Source: an uncultured Flavobacteriales bacterium
GTDB taxonomy: Bacteria > Bacteroidota > Bacteroidia > Flavobacteriales_D > Crocinitomicaceae
Assembly: GCA_913046365.1 (NCBI GenBank)
Contig: CAJWRM010000028.1
Span: forward strand, 1 to 33,449
Direction of reading: 5' to 3'
DNA: 33,449 nucleotides
Shown here: piece after piece, positions 8,084 to 15,774 of the stretch
Numbering within the stretch: the stretch's first letter is position 1
Layout: every line of letters starts with the position of its first letter
The notes under the pieces: generated by a model
Told to the model about the DNA's origin: nothing
The model's database searches: none
Seen by the model: the letters and a program-made list of their open reading frames with translations, nothing else
Translations under genes and position numbers: made by a program

Positions 8084-10204
8084 TTACTTAATCACTGTCA
8101 TTTCTTCAACAATGTGATTTGCTCCTGCATATTTGTCAATTAAGAATAATACATACCGAATATCCACATTAATCGTTTTTTGAAGCTTCTTGTCAAAAAT
8201 AACATCTCCTGCCATTGCTTCAATGTTTCCATCAAAGGCCAGTCCAATCAATTCTCCGTTTCCGTTGAGTACAGGTGATCCTGAGTTCCCTCCAGTAATA
8301 TCATTATTTGTAAGGAAGTTAACTGGCATGTGGCCTTCCTTATCTGCATAGGGTCCAAAGTCTTTCTTTTCATATAGCTCAATGAGGCCTTTGGGCAAAT
8401 CAAACTCTGCATCATTTGGAACGTACTTTTTAACAGTACCTTTTAGGGTGGTGTAGTAGTTTTCTTTAGCATCATTCTTTGGGTCTGAAGGTAAGGCACT
8501 CACTTTCCCATATGACAACCTAAGTGTGGAGTTTGCATCCGGATACTTTACTGGGCTTAGCTTGGATTTCCTCATTCCTTCAACCAGCATTCTATACGCA
8601 CGGTCATATTTGTCTTTCGCTGCGTCAATTTCATCAGTGCTGGCATAATAATGCGCAATGAATTCATCTGATAACAACATTAAAGGGTCATTTTCAAGTA
8701 ATTCACCATTTGGAACCTCTAAAAATGAAAGCATTCTTGTTTCGTCTGTAAGTATACTTAATTCGAATACAGCAGAAACGTGTGCCTTTAAGTCATTTAC
8801 ATTAGAAATTGAAGCGGGCAGTTCGTAATTGGCTTTTTGCGCATATAAATCAATCATTTCGAATAACATCTGTTTTTCAAGAGGAATGTGGGTAGAGGCA
8901 ATGAACCCCTTAATCATATCACCTAAACGCGGTTTCACTGCAGCTCTTTGCTCTTCGTCCGATGCAGCGTATTTTGCCAGCTGTGCTCCAAGTCCTCTTG
9001 AGCTTGTTGCAAATTTTGAGCCTCGAAAAATCATACGCAGATAATTGTCATGTCTCGCCTTATCATTTGTGAGTGCATAATATCCGTTAATGTCTTTTAT
9101 CACATCGGAATAGTTAGCATTTTTCTTTTTGTTACCCCACTTATTGAATTTCCTTTCATTTTTTGCCTTAGTTTCAGCCGTTTTAAACTTAGTCAAGGCA
9201 TCAATCATGCCTTGTCTATTTTTCCAATAGTTGGCGATACCAGCGTATTTAGATGCGTAATTTAAACGAACACCATTATCTTTATCCATATATTCCTTGA
9301 GGACGTCCATAGCCTCTTTAGAAGCTTCTACCCATGCTGGATAAGCAAATTTTACATTTTGATCTATACCGCCTGCTGGTAACCATCGATTTGTTCTACC
9401 GGGATAGCCTAAAATCATAGCGAAATCATCTTGTTCAACTCCTTGGATATTTACCGGTAAATGGTGCTTTGGCTTAAGCGGAACATTCTCTTCTGAATAA
9501 TCTGCTGGATTTCCTTCACGATCTGCATAGATACGAAACATTGAGAAGTCACCGGTATGCCTAGGCCATTCCCAGTTGTCTGTATCTCCACCAAACTTTC
9601 CAACACTTGCCGGGGGTGTTCCTACTAAACGAACATCTGTATAGTCTTGGTATACAAAGTAATAGTATTCATTTCCTTGAAAAAAGGAACGTACACTAAC
9701 GACGTACTTTCCATTCTCACTATTCTCATCTTCTATCTTTTTGGTTTCTTCTTTAATGGCAGCATTTCTTTCATCCTCAGTCATTTCATCATTAACTTTG
9801 TCAAGGATTCTTTGTGATACGTCATCCATACGAACAAAAAATCTGACATACAAAGAATTGGGTTTCATTTCATCCTTTTTGCTATCGGCCCAATAGCCAT
9901 TTGTGAGGTAGTCATTTTCAGGTGTAGAAAGCTCTGCAATCGCGCTGTATCCGCAGTGATGATTTGTGAGCACTAATCCCTGGTCTGAAACTAATTCTGC
10001 TGTACATCCTCCATTGAATTGAACAATTGCATCTTTAAGACTGGAATTGTTAATGCTATAGATCTCTTCAGATGTGAGTTGAAGTCCCATTTTTTCCATA
10101 TCTCGTTGATTCAATCGATCAATAAACATGAGGAACCACATGCCTTCATCAGCATGAACAAATAAACCTACAAATAACGATAGGGCTACTAATACATTTT
10201 TCAT
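8084..10204 (-). CDS. S46 family dipeptidyl peptidase, DPP7 type
   Basis: 706 residues, the usual size of S46 exopeptidases, with a signal peptide ending near residue 18 (LFVHA before DEGMWF). These periplasmic serine peptidases remove dipeptides from peptide N-termini and feed amino-acid-fermenting or peptide-using Bacteroidota. The chymotrypsin-like triad is visible: His83 in LTNHHCGY, Asp219 in RHTGDFSMF and Ser641 in TGGNSGSPV. Spacing His-Asp is 136 residues, as in P. gingivalis DPP7. The residue 18 after the serine sets P1 preference in this family (Gly in DPP7, Arg in DPP11). Here it is Gly659 (AFDGN), which predicts a preference for hydrophobic rather than acidic P1 residues. Divergent from the Kazal/PKD gene at 10398. 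A terminator follows at 8044-8066. Confidence 0.92.
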   Translation of the reverse strand: MKNVLVALSLFVGLFVHADEGMWFLMFIDRLNQRDMEKMGLQLTSEEIYSINNSSLKDAIVQFNGGCTAELVSDQGLVLTNHHCGYSAIAELSTPENDYLTNGYWADSKKDEMKPNSLYVRFFVRMDDVSQRILDKVNDEMTEDERNAAIKEETKKIEDENSENGKYVVSVRSFFQGNEYYYFVYQDYTDVRLVGTPPASVGKFGGDTDNWEWPRHTGDFSMFRIYADREGNPADYSEENVPLKPKHHLPVNIQGVEQDDFAMILGYPGRTNRWLPAGGIDQNVKFAYPAWVEASKEAMDVLKEYMDKDNGVRLNYASKYAGIANYWKNRQGMIDALTKFKTAETKAKNERKFNKWGNKKKNANYSDVIKDINGYYALTNDKARHDNYLRMIFRGSKFATSSRGLGAQLAKYAASDEEQRAAVKPRLGDMIKGFIASTHIPLEKQMLFEMIDLYAQKANYELPASISNVNDLKAHVSAVFELSILTDETRMLSFLEVPNGELLENDPLMLLSDEFIAHYYASTDEIDAAKDKYDRAYRMLVEGMRKSKLSPVKYPDANSTLRLSYGKVSALPSDPKNDAKENYYTTLKGTVKKYVPNDAEFDLPKGLIELYEKKDFGPYADKEGHMPVNFLTNNDITGGNSGSPVLNGNGELIGLAFDGNIEAMAGDVIFDKKLQKTINVDIRYVLFLIDKYAGANHIVEEMTVIK

Positions 10205-10293
10205 TTTATTTTATTTTAAAATTAGGTTGCTAAAAATACCAAAAATTAGGTTAGGAATTAGGCTTACACAATATGCTTTATTCTGTTTTAGTA

Positions 10294-10324
10294 TTTGATT
10301 ATTAGTAATAAAGCACTTAATTTG
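10294..10324 (+). promoter_or_regulatory. Bacteroidota -33/-7 promoter for the Kazal/PKD gene
   Basis: TTTG at 10294-10297 is followed after exactly 19 bp by TTAATTTG at 10317-10324, one mismatch from the consensus TTTG-N19-TAnnTTTG. Predicted transcription start is near 10330, leaving a leader of roughly 65-70 bases before the ATG at 10398. It is the only promoter in the window where both boxes match well at the canonical spacing for a protein gene. Confidence 0.5.
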
Positions 10325-10397
10325 AATTGTTTTTTGATTGTACCCCCCCTGCGATATTGATATGCTCGTTTATAATAAAAACAAAAAACTACTTATT

Positions 10398-11741
10398 ATG
10401 AAAACACTAAAACTTTTAAACCTCTTTATGTTCGGAATATTTTTTTCAAATCAAATGTACAGCCAAGGCTGCATTGATAGCACATTGATTAGTCCTAATT
10501 CCTTCTGTACTGAAGAGTATGACCCTGTTTGTGGGTGTGACCAAGTTACCTATTCTAATGCTTGTATAGCAACAAATTATTATGGCGTAAGTTCTTATAC
10601 TCAAGGACCTTGCGATCCGGCTTCATGTCAGGCGGGATTTAATTATATCGATAGTGCTTGTTTTGTTGAATTTTATGGTTCAGGGGCATCTTCTTACGAA
10701 TGGTATTTTGGGGACGGGACGAGCAGTCAAGGGCAATATACGTACCATAACTATTCAAATAACGGACTTTATACGATGTGTATGTATGCGTATGATGGAC
10801 AAGGCTTTTTGTGCGATACAGTGTGTCAAGAAATATATATTGATGGATGTGGACAAACTACACCTTGTGGCGCAGGTTTTCAAACCGATGGAGGAGATGG
10901 ATGTACTATGTGGTTTTATGCATATGGGGCAAACTCATATGAATGGCAATTCGAAGATGGTAATTCCATTGAAACCGGTTCAATTGTAAATTACAGTTTT
11001 ACCCAAGATGGCAGTTATTTGGTTTTAATGTTAGCCTATGATGGGCAAAACCAATTATGTGATTCAATCTATCAATATGTAACGATTTCTGGTTGCGACT
11101 CAACAAGTTGCATTGATAACTCGCTCATTAATAATGATATTATTTGCACGACAGAAGTTGACCCGGTATGCGGATGTGATCAAATAACCTATAGTAATGC
11201 TTGCATAGCTCAATATATTTACGGTGTAACCTCATACACCCAAGGGACATGTAACCAAGACTCATGTAATGCCGGTTTTCAGTTTTCTGTAGATGGTAAT
11301 TGCACGTACACTTTCTACGCCTACGGAGCAGAAGATTATGAATGGTGGTTTGACGATATGGTATATAGCGGAGCGTCTTTAACATTGTATATTTCGCCAA
11401 ATCAGTTACAGGATATCTGCATGTACGCCTATGATGGGCAGGGTGCTCTTTGTGATACGGTTTGTGAATCTTATATATGTAATTTATCAGGCCTTGATGA
11501 TACTTCACGATTACCACTTACAGTCTATCCAAACCCGTCAAATGACGGTCGTTTTACTATTGGTTTCGATGGTGTTTTAAATGATGTTTCATTACTTGAC
11601 TTATACGGAAGGCCTGTTGATTGTCCCGTTAATATAGCAACTGGTTTAGTTGATGGGTCACAATTAAATGCTGGGAAATACTTTTTAAGTATTCGAACAA
11701 AAGACAAATCATATTTTGAACAAATTGTTATTATGAAATAG
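10398..11741 (+). CDS. Secreted Kazal-type/PKD-like repeat protein with T9SS sorting domain
   Basis: 447 residues from the ATG at 10398. An in-frame ATG at 10338 would put a charged leader in front of the signal peptide (MKTLKLLNLFMFGIFFSNQMYSQ) and lies only just after the predicted transcription start, so I reject it. Module order: Kazal-like domain 1 (Cys25-Cys72), PKD-like modules at about 78-151 and 157-233, Kazal-like domain 2 (Cys238-Cys285), PKD-like module at 290-361, T9SS sorting domain from about 372 (VYPNPSNDGRF ... LNAGKYFLSI). Both Kazal units have six cysteines at identical spacing and the signature PVCGCDxxTYSNACIA, the pattern of Kazal serine-protease inhibitors. The PKD-like modules share YEWxFxDG and MCMYAYDGQ and are unusually cysteine-rich. 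It is probably secreted and disulfide-bonded. The protease it might inhibit is unknown; the divergent neighbour is a serine dipeptidyl peptidase. A terminator follows. Confidence 0.83.
   Translation: MKTLKLLNLFMFGIFFSNQMYSQGCIDSTLISPNSFCTEEYDPVCGCDQVTYSNACIATNYYGVSSYTQGPCDPASCQAGFNYIDSACFVEFYGSGASSYEWYFGDGTSSQGQYTYHNYSNNGLYTMCMYAYDGQGFLCDTVCQEIYIDGCGQTTPCGAGFQTDGGDGCTMWFYAYGANSYEWQFEDGNSIETGSIVNYSFTQDGSYLVLMLAYDGQNQLCDSIYQYVTISGCDSTSCIDNSLINNDIICTTEVDPVCGCDQITYSNACIAQYIYGVTSYTQGTCNQDSCNAGFQFSVDGNCTYTFYAYGAEDYEWWFDDMVYSGASLTLYISPNQLQDICMYAYDGQGALCDTVCESYICNLSGLDDTSRLPLTVYPNPSNDGRFTIGFDGVLNDVSLLDLYGRPVDCPVNIATGLVDGSQLNAGKYFLSIRTKDKSYFEQIVIMK
10470..11252 (+). repeat. Internal direct duplication of the Kazal module (639-bp offset)
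   Basis: Coding copies at 10470-10613 and 11109-11252 are the same length and encode six cysteines at offsets 0, 12, 20, 22, 31 and 47 in both. DNA identity is still obvious around the PVCGCD and TYSNACIA codons. This indicates duplication of the module within the gene. Confidence 0.85.
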
Positions 11742-11766
11742 TATTAGCCACTATTTGTTTTGAGTA

Positions 11767-11792
11767 GAGCCTTTCCTGTGAAGGGCTTTTTT
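11767..11792 (+). terminator. Rho-independent terminator of the Kazal/PKD gene
   Basis: GCCTTTC (11769-11775), loop CTGT, GAAGGGC (11780-11786), then six T. A 7-bp stem with one G-U pair, 26 bp after the stop codon. Confidence 0.8.
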
Positions 11793-11848
11793 ATTAAGTT
11801 TTAGTTTAGCTAAATATTCAAATGGGTTAAACAAATCGGAAGGGTTAT

Positions 11849-11869
11849 AAAAAGCCAGAAAGCTTTCGG
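11849..11869 (-). terminator. Possible weak terminator of the T9SS gene at 11876
   Basis: On the minus strand CCGAAAGCTTTCTGG is nearly self-complementary and is followed by CTTTTTAT. It lies just past the stop codon at 11876, but the loop is tight and the stem has a bulge, so the call is weak. Confidence 0.35.
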
Positions 11870-11875
11870 AACTAT

Positions 11876-12748
11876 CTACTCCTTTATAAATTTAAGTATC
11901 TGATTATCAATTTCTATGAAATAAATATTTGGTCTAAGCTCACTAATATCTATTTGTATATTTTTCCCTTCAAAGGATGTATGCTTTACTTCTTCCCCTA
12001 GAACAGAGAGTATTTTGTATATCCCACTATTAGATATATGGTTAATCGAAATTGAATTTACTGCGGGGTTAGGGTAGAGGGTTAGCTCATTAAGTTCTTC
12101 CTCAAAATACTCAGCTGTAGGTAAGCAATTGTTGTTGGAGTATACTTGCAATAAATCTTTGTTGACTGAAAGTAAGCAGTTACACATATTCATATAGTTA
12201 TGCATATATGCTAAACCATAATTGGTGCCAATGCCCTCTATAAAGGTTAACTTTTCATCATTATTCCAATGCTGATAAGTGGTTCTTACATGCTTAAAGC
12301 CTGCATCAAAATAAATAGAATCGACAATTGCTAGGTCTGTTTCCCCAAAGGACTCATAAACCAAAAAGTCATCACCAATCTCCATTGATAAGTCCATAAC
12401 GAGATATTCAACAGTATCGAAACCATTAATTGTTTCTACAGTGCCCACAAACCATACTTTACCTTCATTCGTGTTTTCTCTGGCCCAGCCGTTACCACTA
12501 ACTGAGTTAAGTTCGTAGTCAACACCTCCTGTGTATGACGTGCCAATTTTTTTATAACTATTCGAATTGTATATGATATCAGAATTTGATACTTGTTCGG
12601 TTATTATAAATTGATCTAGGTTACAGAATGGGATTTTCCATGTTGTACTTTCACTACCAAAAACGGAGGCGTAGCTCTGTGCTAAGGAAAAAGTAGAATA
12701 AGATAAATAAAGAAAGGTTAAAAGTAAGTTTGAATGAAAATGTTTCAT
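11876..12748 (-). CDS. Secreted protein of unknown function with T9SS sorting domain
   Basis: 290 residues. A signal peptide (MKHFHSNLLLTFLYLSYSTFSLAQ) precedes a body of about 190 residues in which I recognise no domain. It contains the segments TTWKIPFCNLDQF, VEYLVMDLSMEIGDDF and FIEGIGTNYGLAYMHNY, plus a cluster of cysteines (CNCLL, NNCLP). The last 70 residues form a T9SS type A sorting domain: TLYPNPAVNSISI, then YKILSVLGEEV, then LRPNIYFIEI and a basic tail. The pattern of a short body with EGIGT and a Cys-rich end just before the sorting domain is common in T9SS cargo of this phylum, but no activity is known to me. It stands alone: convergent with the Kazal/PKD gene, with a 381-bp gene-free space upstream. 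Confidence 0.78.
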   Translation of the reverse strand: MKHFHSNLLLTFLYLSYSTFSLAQSYASVFGSESTTWKIPFCNLDQFIITEQVSNSDIIYNSNSYKKIGTSYTGGVDYELNSVSGNGWARENTNEGKVWFVGTVETINGFDTVEYLVMDLSMEIGDDFLVYESFGETDLAIVDSIYFDAGFKHVRTTYQHWNNDEKLTFIEGIGTNYGLAYMHNYMNMCNCLLSVNKDLLQVYSNNNCLPTAEYFEEELNELTLYPNPAVNSISINHISNSGIYKILSVLGEEVKHTSFEGKNIQIDISELRPNIYFIEIDNQILKFIKE

Positions 12749-13129
12749 TGTGTAAAATTGTTTTTAGCCGAAACAGTTTTAGTTTTAATGCTTCGTTTGT
12801 TTATAAAAAACAGCTTTTTTATTAAAATGGTTTTGTTTTTACGTGTAGCATGCCCTTATTTTAAATGAGGACTTTTGTTTATAAGCTGCGGTAAAACATT
12901 CTCTCTTACGACCTAAAGTTACAATTAATTTAGAAATAACAACTTGTGTTTTTGATATTAGAAATGTCAATAAAGGTTTGTGGCACAAAAGGTTAAATCA
13001 TTATATGTATCTTAATGCTAGAATAGGATTTATGTTAAATCCTTAAGATATCGTGGCTAATCGTAGCTGAATTCTTACTTGTAATCATGTGGCTCGACGG
13101 CTCTCTTTCTGGTATTTTGTAGATTAGAT
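12749..13129. other. Gene-free spacer between tilS and the T9SS gene
   Basis: 381 bp, AT-rich, with no convincing open frame or RNA gene on either strand. It contains a perfect 8-bp inverted repeat with a 3-base loop (AGGATTTA-TGT-TAAATCCT, 13025-13043), a near-symmetric TTTGTGGCACAAA (12977-12989) and TTTTGTTTATAAGCT (12873-12887), a 15-mer also found in the proline dehydrogenase-aroB spacer. It presumably holds the promoter of the T9SS gene, although I find no clear TAnnTTTG box for it. Confidence 0.5.
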
Positions 13130-14419
13130 TTATAAAGAATCAAAGTCAAGGCATTCAAATATAACCTTTAAACAAGGGGCTTTATCAGCAATGGCCCTCT
13201 GATCTATTCTGAAACCTATGAGAGAAATAATCTTTTCTTCATCAACTAAAACCCATTGATTGTTTTTAATCGACGCATGAGTTTTGTCATCTTTTAATAT
13301 ATCACCAATCAACTTGCTTCCCTTGAGACCAATCGGACGCATACGATCCCCATTTTGCCATCGTCTAACGGAAAGATTTCCTTTTATTTTTTCAGGATTA
13401 AGATATAATTCTGCTTTACCAAATCTATTTGGAAGTGAATTAATTATCAGGGTTTTAAAGACAGGAGGTATAGAAGTTATGTGTTCTTTGGATTCAAAGT
13501 ACAGACCGTTTTCTCTTTTCCAAACAGTCGCATAATTTGAGGCGTCTGAATCAAGGAATATCTTTTTTCCATTTTCACCCTTTAAAAGATCCAGAATAGA
13601 GAGTGCAAGATTTTTACCGATATTGATTTGATCTAAAAACTCAATCCATTGGTTTGAATTCATAAGAGATAACTCAAACGTTGAAATTTCAAAATCTCTA
13701 GGTGTTCTTGGAATATGGGCAGATGATACCTTACGGTCATGGCTAACTTGTCTGTTAAAGTGTTTTTGAAGCAATTCAACAGATTCGGAGATTTGCGGAA
13801 TCTCCTTTTTAAATTGTGGTAAAAGCACATTTCTCCAGATATTCCTCGTGTATTTATTGGATTGATTAGATAGATCATCTCTCCATCGTATTTTTTTTTC
13901 ATGAGCATAGGCAATCAATTCATCCTTGGAGCGGTCTAGAAATGGCCTCAAATAAGGTGACTCAAAGGTCTTCATACCGGCCATAGCCCTCAATCCACCG
14001 CCACGTGTCATGGCCATCCAGAAGTTTTCCTCCTGATCATCTTTATGGTGGGCAAGGCACAGAATAGCAGATTCATGTTTGGATAAATAAGTTTTAAAAA
14101 AATCGTAGCGTATCTCTCTAGCAAGGTTTTGAAGGTTTCCACCATCTTTCAAATCATTCGAAAGTTCATGCCTTAGAACCTTGAAAGGTATACCGTTGGA
14201 TTTACAAAATAGCCGAACCAAATCTTCATCCTTATCACTTTCCTTGCCTCTTAATTTGTAATTCACATGAAGCACAGTAAATGGCCTTGCTTGTTTTTGA
14301 AATAAAGAAAGCATCACCATAGAGTCACAGCCCCCACTAATTGCCAGATAGTAATGTTGAGCGCTACGTTTATTGAGCAATTCAGTAAATGATGCTTCTA
14401 TATTATCCACTAATTCCAT
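13130..14419 (-). CDS. tilS: tRNA(Ile)-lysidine synthetase
   Basis: 429 residues, full length. TilS attaches lysine to C34 of tRNA-Ile(CAU) with ATP, turning its decoding from AUG to AUA; it is essential in most bacteria and cytoplasmic. The ATP PP-loop is ISGGCDSM (SGGCDS at 28-33). The N-terminal domain continues with LHVNYKLRGKES, NLQNLAREIRYDFF, CLAHHKDDQEENF, RGGGLRAMAGM and YLRPFLDRSKDEL, all family motifs. The C-terminal TilS domain (from about residue 350) shows LSVRRWQNGDRMRPIGLKG and LIGDILKDDK. Its start overlaps the end of pabB by 17 bases on the same strand, so the two are very likely co-transcribed and translationally coupled. Confidence 0.95.
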   Translation of the reverse strand: MELVDNIEASFTELLNKRSAQHYYLAISGGCDSMVMLSLFQKQARPFTVLHVNYKLRGKESDKDEDLVRLFCKSNGIPFKVLRHELSNDLKDGGNLQNLAREIRYDFFKTYLSKHESAILCLAHHKDDQEENFWMAMTRGGGLRAMAGMKTFESPYLRPFLDRSKDELIAYAHEKKIRWRDDLSNQSNKYTRNIWRNVLLPQFKKEIPQISESVELLQKHFNRQVSHDRKVSSAHIPRTPRDFEISTFELSLMNSNQWIEFLDQINIGKNLALSILDLLKGENGKKIFLDSDASNYATVWKRENGLYFESKEHITSIPPVFKTLIINSLPNRFGKAELYLNPEKIKGNLSVRRWQNGDRMRPIGLKGSKLIGDILKDDKTHASIKNNQWVLVDEEKIISLIGFRIDQRAIADKAPCLKVIFECLDFDSL

Positions 14420-15602
14420 CTAGAATTTTTTGAACTTTAATGCCGCATTCTTCATATTCCTTTTCTGCATCAGATTGTATTGTAATAGCACTACCTGCAG
14501 CGCAAGATAAAGTTTTGAGCTTGGAATTATAAATTAAGGTTCTAATAACGACATTGAGGTCAAAATCTCCATTTGGAGAGATATAACCAATAGAGCCGGA
14601 ATAGAGTCCCCTTTTAAAGTCCTCAAAATCTTCAATGAGCTGCATAGCTCTTATTTTTGGTGCACCTGTCATAGATCCCATCGGGAAAGTTGCCTTTAGA
14701 ATGTCAGTAAAGCTAGAGTTTTCTTTAAGCTTGCAGGATACTTTTGAGACCATCTGGTGAACAGTTTTATACGTGTACACCTCACATAGTTCATCCACAT
14801 GTACCGAGCCTTTTTTTGCAATTTTTGATAAGTCATTGCGCATTAGATCAACAATCATTATATTTTCTGCCCTTTCTTTCGGATCCCTCTTAAGGGAATG
14901 AATTAGCTGTTTATCTTCTTTACTTGTCTCTCCTCTTTTTGAGGTTCCTTTAATGGGCTCTGAAGTAAGAGTACCAGCATCGTTTTTAATAAATCGTTCT
15001 GGACTCCCACAAAAAATCTCGAATTCACCAAATCGAAAATAACTTGAGAATGGGGCTTTTGTGATACTGTTAAGATTCGTATAGCAGTTTTTGACATCCT
15101 CTTCTTCAATGTTTTTGGCAAGGTACTCTTGGCAGAAATTAATTTCATAAATATCCCCTCGCTGAATAAGCTCTTTGAGTGCATTCACTTTATTTATATA
15201 TACGTCTTTAGATATTTGCGGTTCAAATTGAACATTAAAGTTTTGAATCTGGGTTGATTTGGTTGAGGAAATAAAATCTCTTGCAAACATGAAATGCTCC
15301 GTTGAAGCATTACCTTGAAGTATATTTAAGGATTCAGGGTTGACATCAAAGACGCAGTCTGGGCACCAAAGCACAAGGTCAGGAAAAGAGGAATTGTCTT
15401 TGTTTTTAGAACTAAGCGATTCGATTCGATTCTTAAGATCGTAAGAAAGACAAAGGAAGATGTATTTGTTTGGTCGGTCCTCGATGAACTTATCAATTTC
15501 ATCTATGGAAATAACATGTTGTACTACAAGTATATCTTCACCTCCGAAAGCTAGTAATCCATATCCGTTATTGCTGTTTAGAAAACAAACATTTGAAGTC
15601 AT
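14403..15602 (-). CDS. pabB: Aminodeoxychorismate synthase component I
   Basis: 399 residues of the chorismate-utilising family (TrpE/PabB). It makes 4-amino-4-deoxychorismate from chorismate for folate synthesis. The decisive motif is PIKGT at 216-220. The lysine (Lys218) is the covalent-intermediate residue of PabB, whereas TrpE has alanine (PIAGT), so I call PabB rather than anthranilate synthase. Other motifs are GDIYEINFCQ (149-158), GSPERF, IVDLMRNDL (250-258), GSMTGAPK (309-316), GLYSGSIGY (332-340) and the C-terminal CAAGSAI. The N-terminal part is short compared with E. coli PabB, as is usual in Bacteroidota. No glutamine amidotransferase (pabA/trpG) or pabC gene is adjacent, so the ammonia-supplying partner must be elsewhere. 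Followed by tilS with a 17-base overlap. Confidence 0.88.
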   Translation of the reverse strand: MTSNVCFLNSNNGYGLLAFGGEDILVVQHVISIDEIDKFIEDRPNKYIFLCLSYDLKNRIESLSSKNKDNSSFPDLVLWCPDCVFDVNPESLNILQGNASTEHFMFARDFISSTKSTQIQNFNVQFEPQISKDVYINKVNALKELIQRGDIYEINFCQEYLAKNIEEEDVKNCYTNLNSITKAPFSSYFRFGEFEIFCGSPERFIKNDAGTLTSEPIKGTSKRGETSKEDKQLIHSLKRDPKERAENIMIVDLMRNDLSKIAKKGSVHVDELCEVYTYKTVHQMVSKVSCKLKENSSFTDILKATFPMGSMTGAPKIRAMQLIEDFEDFKRGLYSGSIGYISPNGDFDLNVVIRTLIYNSKLKTLSCAAGSAITIQSDAEKEYEECGIKVQKILDGISG

Positions 15603-15751
15603 CGTGTCTCTAAAATTATTTGCACTTATTATTTGCGTTCTTATCTTATGTTAAGTCAAGTTTTGGTATAAGCCTCTATTTTTGACCAAACATTTAACAA
15701 TTCTTGGTGTAAATTTAACACCTTAAAACCTTTTAGCGCTGTATGTGTTGC

Positions 15752-15759
15752 TATCTTTA
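15752..15759 (+). promoter_or_regulatory. Possible -7 promoter element of the TonB receptor gene
   Basis: TATCTTTA matches TAnnTTTG at seven of eight positions and lies 16 bp before the chosen ATG at 15775. TTTT at 15731-15734 could serve as a poor -33 box at a 17-bp spacing. If real, transcription begins downstream of the in-frame ATG at 15745, which supports the later start. Confidence 0.38.
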
Positions 15760-15774
15760 CAACTTTTTATAACA

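Noticed and set aside
11140-11517. 125-codon minus-strand frame opposite the Kazal/PKD gene
   Set aside because: Tyr/His-rich shadow of a Cys-rich coding strand; no domain.
14403-15602. Anthranilate synthase component I (TrpE) as the identity of this gene
   Set aside because: The motif is PIKGT, with the lysine specific to PabB, not the PIAGT of TrpE; the gene is also not beside other trp genes.
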